A DNA stretch of 32,036 nt, taken from a virus. The stretch covers positions 1 to 32,036 of the IMG/VR virus record IMGVR_UViG_3300044952_001282. One strand, written 5' to 3'. Below are positions 14,122-20,878 of the stretch, piece by piece. Below the pieces are notes generated by a model. That model saw only the letters and a program-made list of their open reading frames with translations, was not told where the DNA came from and made no database searches. Position numbers and translations under genes: made by a program. Position 1 is the first letter of the stretch; each line of letters starts with the position of its first letter.

Positions 14122-14178
14122 AGCCGCACGGAACCGGGTGTTGTTATTCGAAACTCATACACCCGGCTCCATACGGCT
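14122..14178 (+). promoter_or_regulatory. Leader hairpin before the 14199/14238 gene
   Basis: AGCCG / CGGCT (14122-14126, 14174-14178) encloses CCGGGTGT / ACACCCGG (14134-14141, 14159-14166) with a 17-nt loop. It ends 20 bp before the first possible start codon of the operon, a place suited to control of translation or mRNA stability. Confidence 0.55.
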
Positions 14179-14237
14179 AAGGCGAAAGGTTCGAAAAAAT
14201 GAAAAAGTCACTCACCACAACAAAGGACCAGAAAAAC

Positions 14238-14594
14238 ATGAGCGCCTCCACCCTCGAAAAAAAGTACACCCCCACCACCGACACAGCAAAGGGTTCTTAC
14301 AGCGTGATCTGGAGTCGCGGGGGGCGTGATTATGTCGGGCGTGTGGGACGTGTGAATCGTTTCGAGATCGTTGAAAGCAAATACGGTTTCAGCCTCTACG
14401 ACACCAGCCGCGCCGCTGGCCAGCAGTTTGTGGACAATTACCAGTATTTCACCGATGCAACCGAGCAGTCGGTTTGGATCCTCGTTGACGAAGACGCCGA
14501 GCAGGTCCGCGAATCCAACCGCACCGCAGCAATCGCCGCCCTTGTCAATTTGGGCCTCACGTCCCGCCCCTCGTCCCTGTTTTCCGCCAACTAA
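14238..14594 (+). CDS. Hypothetical protein, first gene of the parB operon
   Basis: This 118-residue protein starts at the ATG at 14238 (AAAGGA at 14222). An in-frame ATG at 14199 with its own AAAGG would add 13 residues. The start SASTLEKKYT resembles the last early protein (STLRKKYT). The body is mixed alpha/beta with Tyr- and Arg-rich strands (SYSVIWSRGGRDYVGRVGRV). The third codon base is mostly C or G, as in neighbouring genes. No family is recognised. It opens a plus-strand operon that continues to parB. Confidence 0.6.
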   Translation: MSASTLEKKYTPTTDTAKGSYSVIWSRGGRDYVGRVGRVNRFEIVESKYGFSLYDTSRAAGQQFVDNYQYFTDATEQSVWILVDEDAEQVRESNRTAAIAALVNLGLTSRPSSLFSAN

Positions 14595-14621
14595 CCAACC
14601 ACAACCCAAGGAACCCAGACC

Positions 14622-15017
14622 ATGAACGACCAGACCACCACCACGACCGAAACCAAAAAGACCCGCAAGCCCCGCACCAAGAAAGCCACGCCGACCATGC
14701 CCGAAACGACCGCCACCCCCACCGCCGCGCCCGTGGACATCCGCACACCGGCAGCCGAGACCACCGCCACCGCCCAGGCCGAAGGATTCGAGCTTGTTCG
14801 CGGGAATACCTACCCTTGCCGCCTGGAACTGCGCCGCATGGGGGGCGAATGGGACAAGGCCGCTTATGCCTGGAGAATCCCCGCCGCCCAGGTGGAACGA
14901 GCCCGCGCCCTGGTCGCGAGCATGGGCCCGAAGGTGCCCTTTGTCGGACCTATTCAACCGCGCCGCCCCGCCATCGTGAAACCCGCCGAAGTCAACGCCG
15001 ATTCGATCCCGTTCTAA
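14622..15017 (+). CDS. Small protein with SSB-type C-terminal tail
   Basis: This 131-residue protein begins with about 45 residues rich in Thr, Lys and Pro. A compact domain follows (GFELVRGNTYPCRLELRRMG, then GEWDKAAYAWRIPAAQVERA), which recalls a small motif common in plasmid and phage proteins (TYPVKxxLKxxGGxWDxxxKAW). The C-terminus Asp-Ser-Ile-Pro-Phe closely matches the Asp-Ile-Pro-Phe tip through which bacterial SSB recruits partners. It may bind single-stranded DNA or compete for SSB partners. That role is inferred. Confidence 0.6.
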   Translation: MNDQTTTTTETKKTRKPRTKKATPTMPETTATPTAAPVDIRTPAAETTATAQAEGFELVRGNTYPCRLELRRMGGEWDKAAYAWRIPAAQVERARALVASMGPKVPFVGPIQPRRPAIVKPAEVNADSIPF

Positions 15018-15028
15018 ACCCGCAACAA

Positions 15029-15058
15029 GGGGCGAGGTCGCACCACGCGACCCGCCCC
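15029..15058 (+). promoter_or_regulatory. Hairpin just before a ribosome-binding site
   Basis: GGGGCG-A-GGTCGC pairs with GCGACC-CGCCCC (15047-15058) around the loop ACCAC. It ends 2 bp before GGAGAA, the ribosome-binding site of the 15073 gene, so it could tune translation. It resembles the hairpin before the 3636 gene in position. Confidence 0.6.
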
Positions 15059-15072
15059 CAGGAGAACAGACC

Positions 15073-15768
15073 GTGACCACCGAAACAAAGCCCATGATCC
15101 CGAACGCCGAAGGGCAAGCCGTCGTGAACGACGACACCGCCACCATTTACAGCCAAACCGAGGGCCGAATCTACTCCTTCGCCCTGGCCAATGGCCGAAC
15201 GTGCTGGGGGAATGAGTCGCTGGAGGAACTGAACGCCGCCCATCCTGGGAAAGATTACATCGTGATCCCCTTTGCCGAAGCCCTGGAACGATCCCGCGCG
15301 CGCGAAGTCGCGGACTACTGCCACCCGCTGGAAGCCATCACCCGCGCCCGATTCGATGAAATGTTGAACGTGCTCCCGCCGCAATGCTGGAAGCGTAAAA
15401 AAGGCTGGGAAGCCTTCCGAATGATGGAATACACAACGGGCAGCATCACCGCCCATTATATCCGGATCGGAGATAGGCACTTTACCGCCCAGCGCGAAAT
15501 AGGGCCGAAGGTGTACGAAACCTTGAAGGCCGAAGCCGAGGCCCTGATTGCCTCCGAGCCGAAGAAACTGGAACGCCCCCGCTCGCTCCAATGTGCATGT
15601 TGTGGAGAGACCACAAAGGGCCGCCAATGGTGGAACCGTGATACCGGATGGGGCGTATGCCCAAAATGCTTCCAGTGGATCGCATCAAAGGAAGGCCAGG
15701 AAGAAGCCGAGCGCAGTTATGGCAAGCCTGGAGTCCACCACTCTTTGCCCGAAACCGTTGAAGCCTGA
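15073..15768 (+). CDS. DUF1419-like protein with C-terminal zinc ribbon
   Basis: This 231-residue protein starts at GTG 6 nt after GGAGAA. The middle section (FDEMLNVLPPQCWKRKKG, then EAFRMMEYTTGSITAHYIRI) recalls DUF1419, a family seen on plasmids and mobile elements of unknown function. The C-terminal part has Cys-x2-Cys (CACC), then CPKC about 22 residues on, forming a zinc ribbon. Such proteins commonly travel with plasmid maintenance genes, which fits the parB gene downstream. The family assignment is from memory of its conserved pattern and is uncertain. Confidence 0.55.
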   Translation: MTTETKPMIPNAEGQAVVNDDTATIYSQTEGRIYSFALANGRTCWGNESLEELNAAHPGKDYIVIPFAEALERSRAREVADYCHPLEAITRARFDEMLNVLPPQCWKRKKGWEAFRMMEYTTGSITAHYIRIGDRHFTAQREIGPKVYETLKAEAEALIASEPKKLERPRSLQCACCGETTKGRQWWNRDTGWGVCPKCFQWIASKEGQEEAERSYGKPGVHHSLPETVEA

Positions 15769-15784
15769 ACAAGGAGCCCCACCA

Positions 15785-16060
15785 ATGACCGCCGCACAGA
15801 TACTCCCCTATGTCGCATCAATCCTCATGACCGCCGCCGAGACCGAGCCCGACATCTTCCCCGAGTCGATGGCCTACCTTGCCGCCGGAGGCATGGAAGA
15901 ATGGAACATGATTAAACGTGTCATGCTGCATATCCAGGTTATCACGATTGAAGGAAACCTGATCCGGTTGACCCCGAAAGGGAGAGACTACGCCCACCGC
16001 ATGAATGCCAGTGTGAAAGCCGGAACCGCCCCCGCCTCAGTTGTCGCGAAAGTCGGATAG
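15785..16060 (+). CDS. Small hypothetical protein
   Basis: This 91-residue protein starts at the ATG 9 nt after AAGGAG. The open frame reaches back to 15548 but lies inside the previous gene there. It is helical with a winged-helix-like C-terminal half (VITIEGNLIRLTPKGRDYAH). That suggests a possible DNA-binding fold, but evidence is thin. A terminator-like hairpin follows directly. Confidence 0.55.
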   Translation: MTAAQILPYVASILMTAAETEPDIFPESMAYLAAGGMEEWNMIKRVMLHIQVITIEGNLIRLTPKGRDYAHRMNASVKAGTAPASVVAKVG

Positions 16061-16068
16061 AAAAACCG

Positions 16069-16097
16069 GACGAACCCTGAAAACAGGGTTCGTCTTT
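16069..16097 (+). terminator. Intrinsic terminator-like hairpin
   Basis: A perfect 11-bp stem GACGAACCCTG / CAGGGTTCGTC (16069-16079, 16084-16094) with loop AAAA is followed by TTT. The short T-run may allow partial read-through into the 16115 gene. Confidence 0.7.
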
Positions 16098-16114
16098 CCA
16101 GAAAGGCCCTCATC

Positions 16115-16357
16115 ATGAACGCAACCGAACAGACCGCCCAGCAAGCCCGCGCCCAGCTCGACAGAGCGATTGACGCCCACCGCGCCGCACTGAGAGATAA
16201 CCGCCCTGGAGACGACCCGCAGCAGAGGCACGAAGCCCGCCGCGCCGCCGAACGCGCCCTTCAAACCGCGAAGCGAGCCCGCGCCCTGGTGAACCAGCGC
16301 GAGCGCCGCCTCTACGCCGAGCAGAACCCCGGTTTCATCCTTCTCTTCAATTCTTAA
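16115..16357 (+). CDS. Small Arg/Ala-rich helical protein
   Basis: This 80-residue protein has AAAGG upstream of its ATG. Its sequence is a nearly continuous charged helix (QARAQLDRAIDAHRAALRDN, later ARRAAERALQTAKRARALVN) with a short hydrophobic C-terminus. It may be a coiled-coil dimer. It lies between a terminator-like hairpin and the parB control region. No function can be assigned. Confidence 0.5.
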   Translation: MNATEQTAQQARAQLDRAIDAHRAALRDNRPGDDPQQRHEARRAAERALQTAKRARALVNQRERRLYAEQNPGFILLFNS

Positions 16358-16429
16358 TCAAAGTTAATCAGATTGACTCAGACTCAGACAATGGTGTAAA
16401 CACCCGAACAACCGAAGGTGTTAAACACC
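16354..16429 (+). promoter_or_regulatory. parB control region: phased heptads and two palindromes
   Basis: TTAATCA begins at 16354 and 16364, and a degenerate copy TGACTCA begins at 16374, again at 10-bp steps. Next come GGTGTAAACACC (16393-16404, copy 7) and the 13-bp variant GGTGTTAAACACC (16417-16429, copy 8). A possible -35 TTGACT (16373-16378) lies in the heptads and a weak -10 (TGTAAA, 16395-16400) lies in the palindrome, repeating the design of the early promoter at 89-139. Autoregulation by the ParB-like protein or control by the ribbon-helix-helix proteins is inferred. Confidence 0.7.
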
Positions 16430-16447
16430 GAACCAAGGAAGCAGACC

Positions 16448-18136
16448 ATGAAGAAGCAGACCCGCAAGGCCAAGACCCCGAAGACCGAGACCGCCCCCCA
16501 GGACGCCGCCGACATGGTGGACGTGAAAGTGGAGGCTCGCCAGATCCCCTTGCACCAGATCGACACGAACCCCGACAACCCCCGCCAGATGGACCCGAAC
16601 GACCCCGCCCTGGCCGAGCTGGCCGAATCCATCGCCAAGACCGGCCTACTTCAGCCCATCCTCGTCAGGCCCATGCCGGACGGCCGCTATCAGGTCCGCG
16701 CCGGTGCGCGTCGCTTCGCCGCTCACCAGCGCCTGGGAGCCGAATCCATCTTGTGCATAGTCCGCGACATGACGGACGCCGAAGCCATGCAAGCGACCGT
16801 CCTGGAGAACCTCCAGCGTAAAGACCTGACCTTGTTCGAGGAAGCCGACGGCGTGGACCGGCTGGTCCGCCTCGGGCGCCCGATCGGCCAGATCGCCGCC
16901 GAACTCGGCAAAAGCCCGAGTTGGACCGACCGCCGCGCCAGCCTTGCCAACCTGGCCGCTGGCATGAAAACCAGGATTGAGGACAACGAGCTTTCCCTGG
17001 AGACCGCCCTGGCCCTCGCCACCATGAGCCCCGAGGACCAGGCCGAAGCGCTCAAGGAATGGCCCTCCTGGACGTGGAACGGCAACCGCTCGAACGAGAT
17101 CATCCAGAAGGTCGAGGAAACCCGTCACCTGCTCGCGAAGGCCATCTTCAACAAGGCCGATTGCGCGGGCTGCCAGAAGCGAAGCGACCGGATCAACTTG
17201 CTTTTTGAGGACACCGAGACGGCCAACCCGAAAAAGATCAAGTGCCTCGACGGCAAGTGCTGGAAGCAGAAGCACGAAATCGAACTCGGAGCCCGCCGCA
17301 TCCGCGCCATGCAGGACCACCCGAACCTGGTTGAAGTCCGGACGGAATACAACTCGGGCATGGACTCAGTCCCCGAGTTCCGGAAAGACGCCGTGAGCCC
17401 TTACCAGGCGAAATACCGCGCCCTCAAGAAAGACGACCCGCCCGAGGCTTGCGTTTATGGCCTGATCGTTTACGGGCCGGGGGAGGGGAAGCTGGTCGAA
17501 ATGGTCTCCCTGGAGACGAAGAAGCCGGAAGCCGTGGAAGCCGGACCCAAGCCGGAAAAGACCGACCTGGACCGGATCGCCGACCTGGTGAACAAGCGGA
17601 AAGCATGGATGGTTGACGCCTTCCGCCCCCTGCTGCGAGGTGAAAGCCCGATCCCCGCCGAGAACTTCGCCACCTGGGCACCCAAGAAAATCCTGTCCGT
17701 GGTTATGGCCTTTGGAACGTGCTCCCGCCAGAACTCCCGCGAGCCCAGGAGCTGGAGGCAGTACCAGGAGGACACCGCGACCAGCGCCCGCGAACGCTGG
17801 TTGTCCGAAATCATACCCGTCCTGCACTCGGGGTTGCACGTCCGGACGCTGGCCGACGCCGCCGAAGCATGGAGCGAGGTCCTCCGGATCGCCGCCTTGT
17901 TCGACTGGGACATCTTCGCGGAACTCCGCGAGAAGGCCATCGAAGCCGTGCCGATGTCAAAGCGCCTCCAGGCGGCCCACTACATCGACCCGTTCAGCCT
18001 CACCCTGGCCGACGGATCCAACCGCGATATGACCGCCTACACGACCCCGGGCCCCCTGGGAGAAAACGGATTCAAGTACTCGGAACACCACCAGGACGAG
18101 GACGAATCCCCGGAAGAGGAGGACGGCGAGGAATAG
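16448..18136 (+). CDS. parB: ParB/Spo0J-family protein
   Basis: This 562-residue protein starts at the ATG 8 nt after AAGGAA. An in-frame GTG at 16418 lies inside a palindrome and is less likely. The N-terminal ParB domain shows NPRQ (44-47), LAESI, GLLQPILVRP (66-75), box II GARRFAAH (86-93) and ENLQR (120-124). A helix-turn-helix follows (about 146-165, IGQIAAELGKSPSWTDRRAS). A Cys cluster (DCAGCQKR, then CLDGKCWKQK) and a long alpha/beta region come next, and the tail is acidic. ParB proteins bind palindromic sites and spread or slide using CTP. Palindromes lie directly upstream. No ParA ATPase is encoded, so it may be a KorB-like regulator and organiser. A strong terminator follows. Confidence 0.87.
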   Translation: MKKQTRKAKTPKTETAPQDAADMVDVKVEARQIPLHQIDTNPDNPRQMDPNDPALAELAESIAKTGLLQPILVRPMPDGRYQVRAGARRFAAHQRLGAESILCIVRDMTDAEAMQATVLENLQRKDLTLFEEADGVDRLVRLGRPIGQIAAELGKSPSWTDRRASLANLAAGMKTRIEDNELSLETALALATMSPEDQAEALKEWPSWTWNGNRSNEIIQKVEETRHLLAKAIFNKADCAGCQKRSDRINLLFEDTETANPKKIKCLDGKCWKQKHEIELGARRIRAMQDHPNLVEVRTEYNSGMDSVPEFRKDAVSPYQAKYRALKKDDPPEACVYGLIVYGPGEGKLVEMVSLETKKPEAVEAGPKPEKTDLDRIADLVNKRKAWMVDAFRPLLRGESPIPAENFATWAPKKILSVVMAFGTCSRQNSREPRSWRQYQEDTATSARERWLSEIIPVLHSGLHVRTLADAAEAWSEVLRIAALFDWDIFAELREKAIEAVPMSKRLQAAHYIDPFSLTLADGSNRDMTAYTTPGPLGENGFKYSEHHQDEDESPEEEDGEE

Positions 18137-18151
18137 CCAACCCGAACCCCC

Positions 18152-18183
18152 AGCCCCCGCGCCCCAGGCGGGGGCTTTTTTTT
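18152..18183 (+). terminator. Intrinsic terminator after parB
   Basis: AGCCCCCGC / GCGGGGGCT with a 7-nt loop (stem 18152-18160 and 18168-18176) runs into a stretch of eight T (18176-18183). It begins 15 bp after the parB stop codon. Confidence 0.9.
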
Positions 18184-18211
18184 CCCGCAACCCCCGACAG
18201 GAGCCCGCCCC

Positions 18212-18436
18212 ATGAACCAACCCACCACCCGAGCCGCCCGCGCCCTCCTGGACTCGATCCGGACCGGCCAGAGCAGCACCCAGACCCGCCCCACGACCCC
18301 GAGCGCCCGCCGCAAGCCCCGCACGGTCCGAATGACCCCCGCCGCCCTCGCGGCCCTCCTGTCCCCCCTGGCTGGCCAAAAAAAATCGCCGGACAGCCCC
18401 GGTGCGGGCTGTCCGGTGTCATCCAAGACCCTCTGA
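18212..18436 (+). CDS. Small basic hypothetical protein
   Basis: This 74-residue frame has GGAG 9 nt before its ATG and C-rich third positions like its neighbours. The first 55 residues are basic and Thr/Ala/Arg-rich (TRAARALLDSIRTGQSS, then RRKPRTVRMTPAALAALL). The last part is encoded by a minus-strand terminator hairpin, so the natural protein may tolerate an arbitrary tail. It lies after the parB terminator and before convergent late transcription. It is a plausible but unproven gene. Confidence 0.4.
   Translation: MNQPTTRAARALLDSIRTGQSSTQTRPTTPSARRKPRTVRMTPAALAALLSPLAGQKKSPDSPGAGCPVSSKTL
18378..18416 (-). terminator. Second terminator of the late operon
   Basis: CCGGACAGCCC / GGGCTGTCCGG (18389-18399, 18406-18416) has eight A on its left (18378-18385), so on the minus strand the stem is followed (after CGA) by eight T. 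It backs up the terminator at 18585-18620. Confidence 0.85.
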
Positions 18437-18498
18437 CCCACATTTCAACCCCGCCACAAGCCCCAGCAAGGCCCCTGGCTGCCCGTCTGAGGCGTTCC

Positions 18499-18510
18499 GG
18501 TGTTTACACC
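18499..18510. promoter_or_regulatory. Dispersed palindrome copy 9 (GGTGTTTACACC)
   Basis: Perfect copy lying between the two late-operon terminators, where no gene starts. It is the last copy: none is found in the following 13 kb of late genes. Confidence 0.65.
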
Positions 18511-18584
18511 CTCCCGTGACAGGGGAACCGGGCCGGAGCCACCCCAGCCGCCCAGCCAGACCCCGCCAGCCCCGCCTGAAAAGC

Positions 18585-18620
18585 AAAAGGACCGCCGGAA
18601 TTCCTTCCAGCGGTCCTTTT
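18585..18620 (-). terminator. Bidirectional terminator at the end of the late operon
   Basis: AAAAGGACCGC / GCGGTCCTTTT (18585-18595, 18610-18620) encloses a 14-nt loop. The A and T runs form part of the stem and serve both strands. It lies 18 bp after the DUF1353 gene stop. Confidence 0.85.
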
Positions 18621-18637
18621 CAGTTACCCGCCAAGCC

Positions 18638-19324
18638 CTACTTGACCGCCACCTTGGGCTGGCCGCCGCCCTCGACATGGTTCGAGATGTTCGTCGCCCC
18701 CTCGGCCACCACTGACCGCCAGGGCAAGACCGACTGGTGAACCGTGACCGAGGAGCCCGGGGGAACGTCCCGGACCACCACGCACCCGACCGGAAACCCC
18801 GCCAGGACCGCCGCCAAGGCGCCGGCCACGGCCGCCTTGACGGCGACGGAACCCTTGCGGCGCCAGGCCCACCAGCCGCCCAGGATCAGCCCGAGCCGGA
18901 CAGAGCCCGCCTTGAACCGCCCGCAGGGCCGGATCGGGTCAACCCTGGCCATCGTCCGCAAAAGCCGGTCCAGGTCCCAGCGGGACATCGGAACGAACCG
19001 GAAATACTTCTCCCCGGCCGGGCGGATCCGCAACCCGCGATCCCGATAGCCCCCGTCATGAAAAAAGGCACCCAGGAACCGGAAGGGACTCAGCCACCGG
19101 TGAGAGAAGATAGGGGAGGACATCCCATCCGTCAGCATCATGGCCGGAGGCCGGATAACAGTCCCGTCCTCCTGGACGAACTGCAGCGGATGAGACTCGA
19201 TCAACCCGAACAGCCAAACCTCCTGCGTCCCGCCCCACCACCGCGGCTTGTGATCCTGGAGCGTGAGCCGATAGCCGTCGTTCTCCCGCCAATTCTCGAA
19301 CCGTCCCGTGAGATCCGGATTCAT
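18638..19324 (-). CDS. DUF1353-family protein with C-terminal membrane/lipobox-like segment
   Basis: This 228-residue protein is the last of the late operon. The DUF1353 core is recognisable: MLTDGMSSPIFS (about 63-74), then FRFLGAFFHDGGY with a His-Asp pair at 89-90, then helices DLDRLLRTM. DUF1353 proteins are common in phage tail and lysis regions and may be hydrolases, but no activity is established. After the core, residues about 155-190 form a hydrophobic stretch ending VLAGFPVGC, similar to a lipobox, with a soluble tail rich in Ser/Val. The start overlaps the previous stop by 4 nt. Confidence 0.75.
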   Translation of the reverse strand: MNPDLTGRFENWRENDGYRLTLQDHKPRWWGGTQEVWLFGLIESHPLQFVQEDGTVIRPPAMMLTDGMSSPIFSHRWLSPFRFLGAFFHDGGYRDRGLRIRPAGEKYFRFVPMSRWDLDRLLRTMARVDPIRPCGRFKAGSVRLGLILGGWWAWRRKGSVAVKAAVAGALAAVLAGFPVGCVVVRDVPPGSSVTVHQSVLPWRSVVAEGATNISNHVEGGGQPKVAVK

Positions 19325-19653
19325 TCGCCACCCCGCAGCCTGGCCGTGACCGCCCCGAGCAGCTCCGCGGCCGGCTCATCCCCGCGCGCCGTGAGAACCG
19401 ACCGAATCACCTCGATCACCGTGACCACCACGGCCGTCGTTCCGGCGTTCATGATCGCCTGGCGCCGCGGGCTCTGCGACTCCGCCAGGAGGCAGACCAG
19501 CAGCCGGAGCGACAGCTTGACGCCCTTCCGGATCCACGCATGGTCCGCACAGGTCCCGAGCGGGGATTCAGTGTCCAGGTGATCGGCCGTCTCCTGGGCC
19601 TCGGACGCCCACCGCTTTACAGCCTCGTTCTCGATCGTTTCCCTCAAGCCCAT
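19321..19653 (-). CDS. Small membrane-associated hypothetical protein
   Basis: This 110-residue protein begins at the ATG at 19653, with GGGAGGG upstream. The open frame extends to 19893 but that lies in the next gene. It has a soluble acidic N-terminus, an amphipathic helix (GVKLSLRLLVCLLAESQS) and one hydrophobic segment (AGTTAVVVTVIEVIRSVL). A holin-like role is conceivable from position near the end of the late operon, but one weak membrane segment is not enough to call it. It overlaps the DUF1353 gene by 4 nt. Confidence 0.55.
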   Translation of the reverse strand: MGLRETIENEAVKRWASEAQETADHLDTESPLGTCADHAWIRKGVKLSLRLLVCLLAESQSPRRQAIMNAGTTAVVVTVIEVIRSVLTARGDEPAAELLGAVTARLRGGE

Positions 19654-19667
19654 AGCCCCGCCCTCCC

Positions 19668-20744
19668 TTATGGCGCCGCGATCGCGGCATAGTACAGCCC
19701 ATCCCTCCGGACAGTCACCAACCCTATCCGGCCGTCTGCCAGGAGGCACACCGCCGGAAAGGCCCCCACAGCCACCTGGACCGGCTTCGCCCGTCCCGCC
19801 AGACAATCCTTGACCCGGACCGCCAGAACGGCCCCACCGAACGCCCAGACGGCCACAGGCCCGCCTGGGACCTTGAGCAGCCGAGGAGGACAACGATCCT
19901 CAAGCGTCCCGGGCCCCAGGTCCCCGAGATTCGTAATCGGATACCGGCAGACCCCATTCTTAACCACCTGCAGCCGGACCCGGCCGCCCATCGTCGCCGC
20001 GACGTACCCGACCTGACCGACCACGCAGAGGGAGACATAGCAGAGGTCCGAGCCGTACCACCGGCCATAAACCCCGTAATCAGCCCACACGATCCGGCGC
20101 CCACCGATCGACACCGAGGACGGATCCACCCGACAGCCGTTGATCGCGGTCCACCAGGTGGACCCGGACACCTGAAAAGCATACTTTTCCCCAGTCCCCC
20201 CCGAGTTGAACCAGCCCGAGGCCGCCGTGCCGGCGGCCCTGGTCAGCTCCCACCAGTTCCCATCCTTCGAAAGCAGCACCGGACCGGCCCGCGCCGGATC
20301 CCGCGCCAAGCGCGCGGCGCCAGGGTAAGCCTTGCTCCCAAGAAACCGAGTCGACACGACCCCGCTCGGGCTCCTGACGGCCACCACCGGCCCGTGCATC
20401 GTTCCCCACTCTTTCGGACCGGCCCGAGCCGACACGAACGCCCATCCGTCCGGATCCACCACCAGGTCGGGAACGTAAACCCGGCCGGCGTCGACAAAGC
20501 CGCCCCGCTTCGACGCCAGGACAACCCCACCGGACCACGCCGCGCCGGCGCCGGACTTGAACAGGTGAACGGATCCCATCCGATCCCCCTCGGCAGCCAC
20601 GAACACCGAACCGTCAGGGCCCTGCGCGATCGCCGGGCGCGCGAATGCGCCGCCGGCGATCATCCCAGCAGCCGGGACCTGGGCGCCCACCAAGCGGGCC
20701 CCGACCAACAACACGAACACCAGCAACCTGAAAACCATCTTCAT
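19668..20744 (-). CDS. Secreted beta-propeller-like protein
   Basis: This 358-residue protein starts at the ATG at 20744, 4 nt after GGAGG. The upstream extension of the frame to 20918 has no ribosome-binding site. Residues 1-21 form a Sec signal (MKMVFRLLVFVLLVGARLVGA, cleaved before Gln). The mature part has recurring strand motifs of the BNR/sialidase kind (PDGSVFVAAE, PDGWAFVSAR, SKDGNWWELT, ADGRIGLVTV). This suggests a beta-propeller that binds or modifies surface glycans. It could be a virion spike or an exported lysogenic protein. No catalytic residues can be assigned. Confidence 0.6.
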   Translation of the reverse strand: MKMVFRLLVFVLLVGARLVGAQVPAAGMIAGGAFARPAIAQGPDGSVFVAAEGDRMGSVHLFKSGAGAAWSGGVVLASKRGGFVDAGRVYVPDLVVDPDGWAFVSARAGPKEWGTMHGPVVAVRSPSGVVSTRFLGSKAYPGAARLARDPARAGPVLLSKDGNWWELTRAAGTAASGWFNSGGTGEKYAFQVSGSTWWTAINGCRVDPSSVSIGGRRIVWADYGVYGRWYGSDLCYVSLCVVGQVGYVAATMGGRVRLQVVKNGVCRYPITNLGDLGPGTLEDRCPPRLLKVPGGPVAVWAFGGAVLAVRVKDCLAGRAKPVQVAVGAFPAVCLLADGRIGLVTVRRDGLYYAAIAAP

Positions 20745-20819
20745 ACCGCCTCCTTTAAAACAGGAGCTACCGCAATTAAGACCGGACGCCGTAGGTACAG
20801 CGGCGCCAGGGCCCACGAC

Positions 20820-20850
20820 AAAACCGACCGACGCACCCACGCCGGTCGGT
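20820..20850 (-). terminator. Terminator after the LamG-like gene
   Basis: ACCGACCG / CGGTCGGT (20823-20830, 20843-20850), with A's to the left, gives TTTT after the stem on the minus strand. It lies 28 bp beyond the stop of the 20879 gene and upstream of the beta-propeller gene, so the latter may have its own promoter or depend on read-through. Confidence 0.7.
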
Positions 20851-20878
20851 CCAACCGCTATCTGTTTCGCTCCACACA

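Larger units (their letters stand above)
13073..14198. other. 1.1-kb gene-free structured region
   Basis: No supported gene lies between terL and 14199. Open frames here are Pro/Arg/Ser-rich with no ribosome-binding site or domain. Inverted repeats recur: GAGTCAAGG / CCTTGACTC (13650-13658, 13685-13693), which encloses ACGG-T-CC / GG-T-CCGT; TCAGAC / GTCTGA (about 13695-13712); GTCAAGGT / ACCTTGAC (13794-13801, 13818-13825); and others. This resembles the 7830-9858 region in composition. A structured non-coding RNA or a packaging site next to the terminase genes are the main possibilities. Confidence 0.65.
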
